Below, piece after piece: positions 36,981-46,653 of a DNA stretch of 64,000 nucleotides; the first letter of the stretch is position 1; every line of letters begins with the position of its first letter. A model generated the notes under the pieces. It was not told the DNA's origin. It saw nothing but the letters and a program-made list of their open reading frames with translations, and searched no databases. Made by a program: the position numbers and the translations under genes. The DNA is from Leptospira terpstrae serovar Hualin str. LT 11-33 = ATCC 700639 (GTDB lineage: Bacteria; Spirochaetota; Leptospiria; Leptospirales; Leptospiraceae): NCBI RefSeq assembly GCF_000332495.1, contig NZ_AOGW02000006.1, positions 248,001 to 312,000 of the forward strand, in the 5' to 3' direction.

Positions 36981-38042
36981 ATGGCAGAAGAAAAAATCTA
37001 TGAAATGCTTTGGGACTGCGAATTCTGCGGTTCTAAAAAACTACTTGGTAAAACTCATAGGCATTGTCCCAACTGTGGAGCCACTCAAGATCCAAATCGT
37101 AGATACTTTCCAAACGATGCGGATAAGGTGGCAGTCCAAGATCATATTTATTACGGAGTGGATAAGGTTTGTCCTTTTTGCCAAACTGCCAACGGTGCCA
37201 AAGCCACTTTCTGCGGAAACTGCGGGGGAGCACTCGATGGAGCACAAAACGTAAAACTCAGGTCAGACCAAGATGGTCTCACTGAAGATTCTGTCCAAAA
37301 AGCAAAAGAAGAATTGGCCTTTGCCAATTCAGAATTTATCAAACCTCATCCGAAAACACCGAAATGGGTTCTTTGGTTACTCGGCTCGATTGTAGTTGGT
37401 GGGATTGGATTTGTTTGTCTTGGTGTTTTATGGACCGAAAAAGTGGAACTCCAAATCACTCATCATGAATGGTCTCGTACGATTGCCATTGACCAATTCA
37501 AACCAGTCTCTGAATCGGAATGGTGTGATTCTATGCCAATGGGTGCGTACAGTGTGTCCAGAAGTCGTCAAATCAGAAGTTATAATAGTATACCTGATGG
37601 AGAAGATTGCCATACAGTTCGTTCGGATCGTGGGGATGGAACTTTTTCAGAAAGTGAAAGTTGTACTACCAAATACAGACAAGAACCTGTCTATGATGAC
37701 CATTGCAGTTACCGGATTGATAAATGGGCCTTTGATCGCAATGCCGTTGCCAAAGGATTTGGAACCACACAAGAACCTTATTGGCCCACTCCCCAAATCC
37801 GTGAATGTACAAACACTGCCATTGGCTGTGAACGGTTAGGAGCTAAAACAGAAAAGTATATGGTTTATTTCACAGAATCTAGCGGTGAAACCAAGGGAGA
37901 AAAACATGATTGCGAATTTGACCAATCAAAATGGAAATCACTACCTGCCAAAGCCCTTTACCAAACTGAAAAAAGTGTAATCTTTAATTACATCACATGT
38001 GACACCATACAAACGTTAGAAGAAAGCGCGACAGAGGAATAA
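36981..38042 (+). CDS. Membrane protein with tandem zinc ribbons
   Basis: About 353 residues from ATG 36981; an alternative TTG lies at 36972. Two zinc-ribbon units occupy about 10-80: CEFCGSKK with HCPNCGATQ, and CPFCQTANG with FCGNCGG. A linker leads to one transmembrane helix (about 118-140, VLWLLGSIVVGGIGFVCLGVLW). A large C-terminal domain (about 145-350) has many cysteines (CDSM, DCHT, CTTKYR, DHCSYR, CTNTAIGCER), presumably outside the cytoplasm. It heads a three-gene set ending with an SPFH protein, resembling ydjG of Bacillus subtilis in layout. Confidence 0.75.
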   Translation: MAEEKIYEMLWDCEFCGSKKLLGKTHRHCPNCGATQDPNRRYFPNDADKVAVQDHIYYGVDKVCPFCQTANGAKATFCGNCGGALDGAQNVKLRSDQDGLTEDSVQKAKEELAFANSEFIKPHPKTPKWVLWLLGSIVVGGIGFVCLGVLWTEKVELQITHHEWSRTIAIDQFKPVSESEWCDSMPMGAYSVSRSRQIRSYNSIPDGEDCHTVRSDRGDGTFSESESCTTKYRQEPVYDDHCSYRIDKWAFDRNAVAKGFGTTQEPYWPTPQIRECTNTAIGCERLGAKTEKYMVYFTESSGETKGEKHDCEFDQSKWKSLPAKALYQTEKSVIFNYITCDTIQTLEESATEE

Positions 38043-38043
38043 A

Positions 38044-38574
38044 ATGGACCAAACTTGGTTAAAAACAACATTAGAACGTTTTAAGAACGAACAAGATCCG
38101 ATTCGCAAGTTCTTAAAAGAAACCAAACTCTTTGAGGAAGCCCTTGCCAACCAAGAATTTGAAAAAACAGACCTTCTCATTCGCAAAGAACTGGGAGGAA
38201 TTTTAAATTCCTTTAAAGAAAGTTTTCGCAAACTCGAAGAAGGTTTTGTACAAAAAGCACAAATCCAAAATATCGGAAAAACCAATCCGGCTACTACACT
38301 TCTGGATCGAATCATTATGAAAGTAAACTCTGCAGGCTACGGACTAAACGGACTCGGCACAGGTGTCAAAGCCACTCAGGAAGAAATGGAAAATTTACTG
38401 AATCACGACTTTGGTATGTTAACTAAGGTGGGAGATCTTCAAAAAGAAATTTTAGAAACTCTTCCCACTTCATTTGCAACTAACCCAGAAGTCGCAATCG
38501 AATTCATAAACAAATTGTTTTTGGATTTTGAAACACAGTTTGAAGCAAGAAACTCAATTTTTTTAAAAAAATAG
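38044..38574 (+). CDS. Helical protein of unknown function in zinc-ribbon/SPFH module
   Basis: A 176-residue protein rich in Lys, Glu and Leu with long predicted helices (DLLIRKELGGILNSFKES and further heptad-like segments) and no signal peptide. It starts one base after the zinc-ribbon gene stop, and the SPFH gene follows after 17 bases, so it is made together with both. It occupies the position of ydjH in the Bacillus module, but I cannot claim sequence homology. Probably a cytoplasmic adaptor. Confidence 0.65.
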   Translation: MDQTWLKTTLERFKNEQDPIRKFLKETKLFEEALANQEFEKTDLLIRKELGGILNSFKESFRKLEEGFVQKAQIQNIGKTNPATTLLDRIIMKVNSAGYGLNGLGTGVKATQEEMENLLNHDFGMLTKVGDLQKEILETLPTSFATNPEVAIEFINKLFLDFETQFEARNSIFLKK

Positions 38575-38591
38575 GATAAGGAATCAGTAGT

Positions 38592-39590
38592 ATGGCACTA
38601 ATAGATAGAATTAAATTTGAAGGAAGTCCAAGTGAAATCGTTTGGAAGTATCCATCCGATGAAATCAGCACCGCAGGACAACTAGTAGTCGATGAAAACC
38701 AAGAAGCCATCTTTTTTAAAGAAGGAAAGGCGTTAGATACTTTTGGACCAGGAACCCACACGCTTAAAACGGGAAATATTCCAATACTTGAGGCTCTCGT
38801 CAATCTTCCGTTTGGCGGAAAAACTCCTTTTACCGCAGAGGTTTATTACGTAAACAAAGCCATCTTTGCTATGAAATGGGGAACCAACACTCCCATTCCT
38901 TTGGAAGATCCTAAATACAAAATTGTCCTCAACATCCGTGCCTTTGGAGATTACAAATTTAGAATCAAAGATTCGAAATCCTTTTTAATCAACGTAGTTA
39001 AGGGCGGAAATCGTACCACAAACGAATCCATTGATGAATTTTTGAAACCAAATATTGTACGTGGAATCGGAGATTTTATTTCTGAAGTCATTTTAAACAA
39101 CAACACTTCCGTTGTAGAAATTAATAAGTTTAGAGATGAAAGTTCCACTGCCGGAAGGGTTAAACTGGCTCCTGAATTCGAAAAGTATGGAATTGATTTA
39201 ACAGAGTTTAACGTATCTTCGGTGAACTTTGACCAAAACGATCCTAACTACCAACGAATCCAAAAAATCATTACCGATAAATTTGAAATTGATATGCTCG
39301 GTGATAAATACCAACAAAAGAAAATGTTCGATATTGGACAAGCAGCTGCAGAAAACGAAGGCCAAGGTGGCGGAGCGATGGGTGCCGGAATGGGCATGGG
39401 AATGGGGATGAATATGGGCCAAATGATGGGCAATATGATGAACCAAGGCGGAAACCAACAAGGTGGCGGGGCACCAGCGGCAAACGACCCTGCTGCAAGG
39501 ATTGCAAAACTGAAAGGACTGCTAGACCAAGGACTCATCAACGCAGAGGAATTTGAAGCGAAGAAAAAAGAAATTCTTTCCTCTATGTAA
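38592..39590 (+). CDS. SPFH-domain protein with SHOCT tail (YdjI-like)
   Basis: A 332-residue protein. Residues about 20-245 form an SPFH-like domain of the YdjI/'virion core protein' type (DENQEAIFFKEGKALDTFGPGTHTL, FAMKWGTNTPIPLEDP). A Gly/Met-rich linker (about 255-295) follows, and then a SHOCT domain (DPAARIAKLKGLLDQGLINAEEF, about 298-330), a short oligomerisation module. Such proteins build membrane-associated scaffolds. It is the last gene of the module, ending near an inverted repeat shared with the convergent patatin gene. Confidence 0.88.
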   Translation: MALIDRIKFEGSPSEIVWKYPSDEISTAGQLVVDENQEAIFFKEGKALDTFGPGTHTLKTGNIPILEALVNLPFGGKTPFTAEVYYVNKAIFAMKWGTNTPIPLEDPKYKIVLNIRAFGDYKFRIKDSKSFLINVVKGGNRTTNESIDEFLKPNIVRGIGDFISEVILNNNTSVVEINKFRDESSTAGRVKLAPEFEKYGIDLTEFNVSSVNFDQNDPNYQRIQKIITDKFEIDMLGDKYQQKKMFDIGQAAAENEGQGGGAMGAGMGMGMGMNMGQMMGNMMNQGGNQQGGGAPAANDPAARIAKLKGLLDQGLINAEEFEAKKKEILSSM

Positions 39591-39612
39591 ACTCGGCCTT
39601 CCAGAATCAATG

Positions 39613-39653
39613 AATCCACTTAACGATGCTAACAAAGTTTCGTTAGGTGGATT
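39613..39653. terminator. Inverted repeat between convergent genes
   Basis: AATCCACTTAACGA and TCGTTAGGTGGATT form a 14-base stem with one G-T pair around a 13-base loop, placed between the SPFH gene (plus) and the patatin gene (minus) and overlapping the patatin stop codon by two bases. Neither side has a good T tract, so termination in both directions is only likely by position. Confidence 0.45.
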
Positions 39654-41409
39654 AAGAAAACAATTGTTTGATCTCTGCTAAATTGGCTTCTGCTTCCTGT
39701 TCTCCCTTATCAATGATCTCTTGGTAACGGGCAAAATCAAATAACTGAAATTCTTCTAAATGAAAATGCACAAACAAATCCATTTTAGGACGTTTGAGAC
39801 GAGTGATCTCTCTACCTTCCAAAGTAATGGTTCTTGTCATAATTTGTAAGATGGGTGGATATTTGAGAGTGTCCCAAATATAACGAAAGAATCCTTTTTC
39901 TGTTGTATTACGATCTTCAAAGAGTTTTACCGGAACAATTTCTTGCAATGGAGATACATTGATTCCCATCACCACATCGGCACCTTTGCTGCGGATGAGA
40001 TTTTCAGGAACATTATTGATCATCCCCCCATCAACCAGTAACTTTTCACCAAGCCTGTAAGGAGGAAAAGCTCCAGGCAAACTCATCGCACTAGTCAATG
40101 CTTCGGTAATCGGTCCTTGGTCAAAGATATGTTCTTTACCCGTTTGTAAATCCACTGCGGAAGTTGCGAAAGGAAGAGGAAGTTCTTCGATCCTTTGGTC
40201 ACCAAATCCTTTCTTTAACATCCGTTTCATTCTTTTGCCTTTAAAAAAAGCAACAATGGGTAAGGTGGGGTCAAAGGCACTTTCCAATCCGCCAAAGAAA
40301 TTTTTGACCATTTCTTCGATTTCCTCTGGTGAATTTTTTCTCGCATACAAGGCAGCAATCACAGCCCCCATCGATGCACCCGATACAAAATCAAAATGAA
40401 TTCCTTCTCGATGTAATACTTTTAATAATCCAACATGTGCAAGAGCCCTCGCTCCACCACCGCCTAACGCCAAACCTCTCGTTTTTGCCACAAGGTATCT
40501 GGCGAGAGTATCCTTTTGGTAAAAGGTTTTGAGTGACTGGTCTTGGGGAAGATAACTTTTACGAACGCCACTTTCCATCATACGAATGGCACGGCCTTCA
40601 AAGTTGCGAATTCGACTTTTCCAAAACTGAATGATTTCTTCTTTTTCCTTGTAGAATTTTTCCGGTTCATCTTCCCAAAAAACTAAGAAATCAGATTGAA
40701 CCACAAGATAATGTAAATCCATTCTGGAAGTGGATTCATCGAAATATATATGGAGTAAGGGAGTTTTGTTTCTGAGATTAGTTAGATATTCAGAAATTTG
40801 TGTGGGATCCATTCCCTTAAAGGTGGAAATTGGAATGGCGGTAGAAAGTTTTTTGGTTACTTCTCCATATTCTTCTAAGAAGGATTTTACTTTTTCACCA
40901 AAATGATATTCTGGTTCTAAAGGAATATGTACACATAACCTTCGTAAGCCGATAGAATGGTCTTTCTGATTATGATTGGATCTATCTAAGTTCTCTCGCA
41001 TTCGAGATCCCATCATTTGAATGATATTTTGGGCAAAGACCTTTTCTTGTGAGGCTAATTGTAAAAATAATTTTCCATTCAAAACATAAACAAGGGAATC
41101 GATAACAGCGATAGCAGAAGTAGAATGATTAGAACTGGAAATGAGTGAGTTCTCGGCTAACACTTGGCCGGAACCCACATATACATGACTTTGACCTGCT
41201 ACATTTTCAAGAAGGATTTCTCCATACCGAACAATGTAGATGGACTCCGAAGACTCTCCTTTGTAGTAGAGAGCTTCGTGGCTTCGGATTAATTTTTCTT
41301 GGACATTATTCGCGAGTCGTAACAAAACAGAGGGGGGAAGTTTTTTGAACAAATCCACAGACTTTAAAAATTTTTGTATGGCCTGCCTTTCTAATTCAGT
41401 TCGTTTCAT
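39652..41409 (-). CDS. Patatin-like phospholipase with N-terminal cyclic-nucleotide-binding-like domain
   Basis: A 585-residue protein with the architecture of neuropathy-target-esterase/RssA-like lipases. A cNMP-binding-like domain lies at about 15-130; its phosphate cassette is degenerate, so ligand binding is doubtful. A linker domain (about 150-290) precedes the patatin domain (about 315-520), with oxyanion loop GGGGARALAHVG, nucleophile Ser in SGASMGAV and catalytic Asp in LVDGGMINNVP. It should hydrolyse phospholipids or lysophospholipids at a membrane. It is transcribed towards the SPFH module. Confidence 0.9.
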   Translation of the reverse strand: MKRTELERQAIQKFLKSVDLFKKLPPSVLLRLANNVQEKLIRSHEALYYKGESSESIYIVRYGEILLENVAGQSHVYVGSGQVLAENSLISSSNHSTSAIAVIDSLVYVLNGKLFLQLASQEKVFAQNIIQMMGSRMRENLDRSNHNQKDHSIGLRRLCVHIPLEPEYHFGEKVKSFLEEYGEVTKKLSTAIPISTFKGMDPTQISEYLTNLRNKTPLLHIYFDESTSRMDLHYLVVQSDFLVFWEDEPEKFYKEKEEIIQFWKSRIRNFEGRAIRMMESGVRKSYLPQDQSLKTFYQKDTLARYLVAKTRGLALGGGGARALAHVGLLKVLHREGIHFDFVSGASMGAVIAALYARKNSPEEIEEMVKNFFGGLESAFDPTLPIVAFFKGKRMKRMLKKGFGDQRIEELPLPFATSAVDLQTGKEHIFDQGPITEALTSAMSLPGAFPPYRLGEKLLVDGGMINNVPENLIRSKGADVVMGINVSPLQEIVPVKLFEDRNTTEKGFFRYIWDTLKYPPILQIMTRTITLEGREITRLKRPKMDLFVHFHLEEFQLFDFARYQEIIDKGEQEAEANLAEIKQLFS

Positions 41410-41424
41410 TTTTCCCTCGCTCTA

Positions 41425-42780
41425 TTAAATTCGTATACTTACCCACTCCTTCCTACGAAATTTTCCGACAAAAAGCACTGCCATAAGTAAAATCCAAATA
41501 AAAAACGCAGACCAGATTCCAATCGTTCCCCATGCTAGGACAATCCCGAATAGATAGGCCAGTGGTAACATGACAAGAAAGGAAACGATGAGGTAAACAA
41601 ACATTACATAGTACATCATCCCCGCACTTCGAAGAGCAGATCCAATCACCATATGATAGGCATCACCCACTTGGATGAGGGCCACAATACAAAGTGCCGG
41701 GTATGCTTCTTTGATTACCGCAGGAACATCCGTAAAAAGCCCGATGAGCCAAGGGCCTGCGATGATAAAAAAGAGGCCCATACTTCCCATAACAATTGCC
41801 GAAAAAGTGGCAGAACGCATGGTTCCTTCATAAGCCAAACGTATTTTGCCCTGTCCCATGGATTGGCCAAGTATGGTTGTCGCAGCAATTCCAAAAGAAA
41901 AACCAGGCATAAAAGACAAACTAAGGCATGTTAATACGACGCTTGCGGAAGCGAGTGTTGTTGTGCTAATCATACCTGCAATTTTATAAAATCCAGAAAA
42001 GGCAAAGTTCACGAGTGTCCCTTCCAGTGCTGGTGCAAACCCAACCATACAAAGTTCTTTGATGATGGCAAAACTAGGTGCAAAGATTTCGTATTGAAAA
42101 AATTTCATTACATCTTTGCGGAAAAAATAAAACAACACGATCAGTAGAGCAGGAACAGATGACAAACTAGATGCAATGGCTGCTCCTTTGACTCCCCAAG
42201 CTGGGAATCCCCAGTTTCCAAAAATCAGTAACCAATTGAAAAAGATATTTGTTACGGCAGCCAAGATAGAAGAAATCATACCCACTTGTACAATTCCAAT
42301 TCCGTCAAAAAATCCGCGTAAGGCGAACCCTACAAAGAACAAGACTGTTCCTAAAAATCGATAAGATAAATACACACCAGCAACTTCGATCACTTGTGGA
42401 TCATCACCAATCCAACCCATAAATTGTGGGGCATAAAGGAATCCAAAATAGGACAATAAAGATCCTAAAACTAAGGACAAATAAACTGAATTGATTAGGG
42501 TGATTCCGACCCCTCTGTCATTTTTTTCGCCAAATCGACGTGCTACGATGATTTGAACCGCCATAGATCCACCCATAAGAAAGGCAAAGATGGAAAAATA
42601 AACCATTCCACCGAATCCAACTGCGGCGAGAGGAACCTCTCCCAATTTACCAACCATAGCTGTATCTGCAACCATGATGGCTGTATAACTAATCATCCCA
42701 AAAAAAACAGGGATTGCTAATCCAAGAATTTTCTGATTCAATCGAGTTGGCTTCAAGATGCGTCTAATTTTGTGAAGCAT
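41425..42780 (-). CDS. MATE-family multidrug/Na+ efflux transporter
   Basis: About 451 residues from ATG 42780 (MLHKIRRILKPTRLNQKIL); a longer reading to 42918 would overlap the divergent deaminase gene and is rejected. Twelve hydrophobic helices are arranged in two similar halves, with VADTAMVGKLGEVPLAAVGFGG in the first helix pair as in the MATE/DinF group. It exports cationic compounds driven by Na+ or H+. It starts 17 bases from the divergent gene and ends 15 bases before the patatin gene start. The substrate is unknown. Confidence 0.9.
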   Translation of the reverse strand: MLHKIRRILKPTRLNQKILGLAIPVFFGMISYTAIMVADTAMVGKLGEVPLAAVGFGGMVYFSIFAFLMGGSMAVQIIVARRFGEKNDRGVGITLINSVYLSLVLGSLLSYFGFLYAPQFMGWIGDDPQVIEVAGVYLSYRFLGTVLFFVGFALRGFFDGIGIVQVGMISSILAAVTNIFFNWLLIFGNWGFPAWGVKGAAIASSLSSVPALLIVLFYFFRKDVMKFFQYEIFAPSFAIIKELCMVGFAPALEGTLVNFAFSGFYKIAGMISTTTLASASVVLTCLSLSFMPGFSFGIAATTILGQSMGQGKIRLAYEGTMRSATFSAIVMGSMGLFFIIAGPWLIGLFTDVPAVIKEAYPALCIVALIQVGDAYHMVIGSALRSAGMMYYVMFVYLIVSFLVMLPLAYLFGIVLAWGTIGIWSAFFIWILLMAVLFVGKFRRKEWVSIRI

Positions 42781-42797
42781 AGTTTTGTCATTCTTAT

Positions 42798-44108
42798 ATG
42801 TATTGCGATCTACACAACCACCTTTATGGATGTTTACCCCCCGAAACTTTGTTTCGAATTGGAAAAAATAACCCAGAACCTCGTTGGCATTTGTATTTGG
42901 ATTCCTATGAAAAAGCATACGGAATAAAAATCCGACCTTCGACTTTTTTTGAAGATTATGCTGACATTCAAAAGTTTTCTAAACTTTACCACTTTCGAGA
43001 AAAGGCTCCCTTTTTACATTTCCAAGCAAAGTTCAATTTAATCATCGCCTTAGTAAAGTTTGATGAAAGAGAAATTACTGAAGTCACACATGATGTAGTG
43101 TTATCCAATAGTTTAGAAGATATTAGTTACGCAGAATATCGTTTGATGTTTGGAAAAGAAGAACCAAAAGAAAGTTTTTATACAAAACTCATGGCTTGTT
43201 TGGAAGGACTCAAAAAAGGCGAAGAATCTGCCAAAAAAGAAGGAAAACCCATCCAAGGGAAACTTGTGATGTCCTTACATAGAGATTTAAACTTTGAACG
43301 GCATTATGATTGGATGAAAAATTGGATGGAAAAAGAATCTGTGATTCGAAACGGTCTTGTGGGAATTGATTTCTGTCATATCGAAGAAGGCCATCCTCCC
43401 AAAGACAAAAAATCTTTTTTCCAATCGGTAATTAAGGACAACAAAGCAGAACCTAACACAGCGTTATCGATTCTATATCACGTGGGAGAAAGTTTCCGAG
43501 ACAAAACTCCCTTCTCAGCAGTACGTTGGATTTTAGAGTCAGCAAATTATGGAGCCCATAGACTGGGACATGCATTGGCCCTTGGAATCGATTCAGATTA
43601 TTTTTTAGGTGAGGAAAGGACAGAACTAGTTTCTGAAGCCAAGGACCAACTGGAGTGTGAATTAGAATCCTATGAAGAAATTACAAGTTTTGGCCCGTTT
43701 TATCCCAAAGAAGAACTCGAACTCAAACGAAAGGAATTAAAAACAAAACCAGATTCAGAACTTCTTAAAATTCCTTTTGATGAAACACAGTCCCAATACT
43801 TACATACTTTTCAAAACTATGTTATGTCTACTTTAGCGAAAACAGATGTTGTGATTGAGTCTTGTCCTTCTTCCAATTTATACATTGGAATGTTAGAATC
43901 TCACATAGACCATCCCATCACACGGTTTTTACAAAATGATTTGAAAGTTTCGATTGGTTCCGATGACCCAGGGTTATTTGGAACCACTATGCCTGAAGAG
44001 TATGGACATGCTCATACGGCAGGAGTTTCCGAAAAAGATTTAGAAATGATCCGTGAAAAGTCATTTTCCTATCGTTCTACCAAACTTTCCGGTCGTGAAT
44101 TGGATTGA
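42798..44108 (+). CDS. Adenosine-deaminase-like amidohydrolase
   Basis: A 436-residue TIM-barrel hydrolase of the adenosine/AMP deaminase superfamily. Metal and catalytic motifs are in order: DLHNHLYGCLP (HxH, about 5), LYHVGES with the catalytic Glu (about 229), HRLGHALALG (about 253), ESCPSSNLYIG (about 354) and SIGSDDPGLFG with the metal Asp pair (about 394). It is longer than typical adenosine deaminase because of insertions at about 280-340 (a charged Glu/Lys stretch). It deaminates a purine nucleoside or a modified form; the exact substrate is uncertain. Confidence 0.85.
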   Translation: MYCDLHNHLYGCLPPETLFRIGKNNPEPRWHLYLDSYEKAYGIKIRPSTFFEDYADIQKFSKLYHFREKAPFLHFQAKFNLIIALVKFDEREITEVTHDVVLSNSLEDISYAEYRLMFGKEEPKESFYTKLMACLEGLKKGEESAKKEGKPIQGKLVMSLHRDLNFERHYDWMKNWMEKESVIRNGLVGIDFCHIEEGHPPKDKKSFFQSVIKDNKAEPNTALSILYHVGESFRDKTPFSAVRWILESANYGAHRLGHALALGIDSDYFLGEERTELVSEAKDQLECELESYEEITSFGPFYPKEELELKRKELKTKPDSELLKIPFDETQSQYLHTFQNYVMSTLAKTDVVIESCPSSNLYIGMLESHIDHPITRFLQNDLKVSIGSDDPGLFGTTMPEEYGHAHTAGVSEKDLEMIREKSFSYRSTKLSGRELD

Positions 44109-44138
44109 CCCTGATACGGATAGGGTAAACTGGAATGT

Positions 44139-44831
44139 ATGCGGAGTTTTTCTCAAGTTTTTGTTCCAATGATTGTTGTCTCACTTACTATGGGGCCACT
44201 CCTTGGGCAAACAAAAGAAGGATTTTATGACACAAATAATTACGACTTAAGAAACCTTCCTAAGTCGGATCCAGAATCCAATTTACTACAAGATGTGACT
44301 CTACCTCCCAAGTTCGAAACTCCCGTTCTTGCCACTCCGAAAAATGTAAAAACTCAATACAGTGGGATTGATTCCATTCCGGGGGCCGGTTCCTTACTCA
44401 ACTCTAGAACCACATCCAACTCCAGTCAAAATGCAACTAATCCTTATAGTCTAACCGGTTCCCAAAATTTGCCAATCAATCCACTTACTGGTGAAATCAA
44501 CGAACAAGCCCTTCAAAACCAATTACAAAAAAGCAGAATTAAACAAGAGTTAAAGAAAAAACAAAAAGAAGAATTTGATGAAGATGCTGTTTATGAAGAA
44601 ACTAAATTCCGTAGGGCTTATATTATTTTCTTTTTAACATTGCCATTTGCAATCATTGCCTCGGCAGGAGGTGTCGCATTACTTCCTGTAGCCTTACAAA
44701 AATCAGCAATAGCCAGTGGGATTATGATCACTGGAACTACCGGTCTTTCTGGAACCAATGTCTACTTGGACAGACAAAGATTAGAAGAACACCGCGAAAA
44801 GAAAAAACAACTAGCTGAAGTTTACCCTTGA
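44139..44831 (+). CDS. Exported or membrane protein of unknown function
   Basis: A 230-residue protein. An N-terminal signal (to about residue 23, VSLTMGPLLGQ) is followed by a Pro/Ser/Asn/Gln-rich, low-complexity region (about 30-130), a charged segment (KKKQKEEFDED), and two hydrophobic helices (about 160-180 and 186-205). The last 20 residues are again charged. I do not recognise the family. It overlaps the TrkH gene by four bases (TTGA), which suggests a functional tie to potassium uptake, though this is inference. Confidence 0.6.
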   Translation: MRSFSQVFVPMIVVSLTMGPLLGQTKEGFYDTNNYDLRNLPKSDPESNLLQDVTLPPKFETPVLATPKNVKTQYSGIDSIPGAGSLLNSRTTSNSSQNATNPYSLTGSQNLPINPLTGEINEQALQNQLQKSRIKQELKKKQKEEFDEDAVYEETKFRRAYIIFFLTLPFAIIASAGGVALLPVALQKSAIASGIMITGTTGLSGTNVYLDRQRLEEHREKKKQLAEVYP

Positions 44832-46645
44832 AGTTCAAACGACTTTTCGTTTTTTTCCATCGATTTTTCCTTTATCTACAATTACTACGCTTCGAAATTC
44901 GAAAGTTTTATATGGAACACCTTCGCTTTATTGGAAGGGCTCTTTATATTCTATTTGGATTTTTATCTGTCGCCATTTTACTTTTAGACTTTGGATTTTA
45001 TTATCCAGAAGAATGGAAATCTTATGTGACATTCTCCATTCGTTCTCTTGTGACATTTTTTATTTTATATGAATCCATTCACTTAGTTTTCACAAACAAA
45101 AGATGGAGAGAGTATGTTTCCCTTCACAAAATAGAACTAATCATATTATCAATGTTAGGTCTTGAATTCATCTATGAAAAAAACATAGTTGCTATTCTGA
45201 AATCATATCATATCTCAGGGGATGACACTACTCTCATTTTTTTATCTGCTAACCAAGTTCTATTTCTCTTTTCCAATTTGGCTCATTTCTTTCGCCTTTC
45301 CAGAAAAAATGATTCAAAAAAGTTAAATCCATCGATTGTATTTGTATCTTCCTTTGCATTCATCATTTTACTCGGTGTTTGTTTTTTACATTTTCCAAAA
45401 TCTACAAATGGAACGGTCCGTTCGATTGATATTATTTTTACAACTATAAGTGCCACATGTGTAACAGGACTTTCCACAGTAGATCTAGGAACACAGTTTA
45501 CATTAACAGGACAATTGGTTGTTTTACTTCTCATCCAAGTGGGTGGGCTCGGCCTTATGACCTTAACTAGTTTTTTTTCCATCTTCCTTGCAGGTAAAGT
45601 TTCTGTAAGTGATACCATGATGATCAAAGATTTGTTATCCGAAGAAACGATGGGTCGTGCCAAAGAAATTTTAAAACAAATCACTCTCCAAACACTTTTC
45701 ATTGAATCAGTTGGAGCACTTTTATTATTTTATAGTTTTCCAGAGAACTTCCCAATTGCGCTTTCCGAAAAAATTTACTATTCAATCTTTCACTCCATTT
45801 CAGCATTTTGTAACGCAGGTTTTAGTTTGATGCCGAATGGGCTCGCCACAGAGGCCTTCAAACATTCCGAAGGTTTTTTATCTGTGGTCATGTTTCTCAT
45901 TATTTTAGGAGGACTTGGTTTTCCCGTTTTATTCCAAATTCGAACTAGGCTTTTCAATCCTTTTGATTTTAAGTTTCGATGGTCGGTAACTTCCAAATTA
46001 GTATTCTGGATGACCGGCTTTCTTCTGTTATTTGGTTGGATTTCCTATTATTTTTTAGAAGGTAATTCTAGTTTAAAAGGTTTAACCACTGCAGAACAAA
46101 TTTTTCATTCTCTATTTTATTCCGTTACCACAAGGACTGCGGGATTCAATACCTTAGATTTAAACCAAATGGGATTTCCCATCACGTTTATATCCTTTTT
46201 CCTTATGTGGGTGGGGGCTTCCCCTGTTTCCACTGGGGGAGGAATTAAAACCACAACCTTTGCCATCTCATTACTGAATATTACCAATCAAATCCGTGGA
46301 AAAGAAAGAATGGAAATTGACCACCGAACCATTGCTAATTCCTCAATTGCCAGAGCCAGTGCGACCATCGTATTATCTTTATTTGTGATCTTTACTGCTA
46401 TTTTTTGTTTGTTGTTAACCGAAAATGCAAACTTTATTGATTTATGTTATGAAGTAGTATCAGCTTTTGGAACAGTCGGTTTGACACGAAGTCTCACTCC
46501 TCACTTAAGTGATTATGGTAAAATCATTATTTGTTCTGTTATGTTTGTAGGAAGGGTAGGAATTTTAACACTACTCGTGGCTCTCTCTAGAAAAGTAGAT
46601 CATATCTCGTATGAGTATCCGAAAGAATATGTGGTTGTAGGCTAA
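44828..46645 (+). CDS. TrkH/KtrB-family potassium transporter with N-terminal extension
   Basis: A 605-residue protein with a TTG start overlapping the previous stop. The TrkH/KtrB core begins near residue 170 and shows the four selectivity-filter repeats: SATCVTGLSTVD, SAFCNAGFSLMP, TRTAGFNTLD and SAFGTVGLTRSL. The first 150 residues add about four more helices, not found in typical KtrB (about 450 residues); this resembles a voltage-sensor-like or regulatory module. With the RCK protein encoded 8 bases downstream it forms a K+ uptake system of the inner membrane. Confidence 0.92.
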   Translation: MKFKRLFVFFHRFFLYLQLLRFEIRKFYMEHLRFIGRALYILFGFLSVAILLLDFGFYYPEEWKSYVTFSIRSLVTFFILYESIHLVFTNKRWREYVSLHKIELIILSMLGLEFIYEKNIVAILKSYHISGDDTTLIFLSANQVLFLFSNLAHFFRLSRKNDSKKLNPSIVFVSSFAFIILLGVCFLHFPKSTNGTVRSIDIIFTTISATCVTGLSTVDLGTQFTLTGQLVVLLLIQVGGLGLMTLTSFFSIFLAGKVSVSDTMMIKDLLSEETMGRAKEILKQITLQTLFIESVGALLLFYSFPENFPIALSEKIYYSIFHSISAFCNAGFSLMPNGLATEAFKHSEGFLSVVMFLIILGGLGFPVLFQIRTRLFNPFDFKFRWSVTSKLVFWMTGFLLLFGWISYYFLEGNSSLKGLTTAEQIFHSLFYSVTTRTAGFNTLDLNQMGFPITFISFFLMWVGASPVSTGGGIKTTTFAISLLNITNQIRGKERMEIDHRTIANSSIARASATIVLSLFVIFTAIFCLLLTENANFIDLCYEVVSAFGTVGLTRSLTPHLSDYGKIIICSVMFVGRVGILTLLVALSRKVDHISYEYPKEYVVVG

Positions 46646-46653
46646 AGTTTGGT

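Noticed and set aside
42781..42918. Extended N-terminus for the MATE transporter reaching 42918
   Set aside because: The extra 46 residues are antisense to the deaminase gene, have no transporter-like sequence, and precede a good family-like start at 42780.
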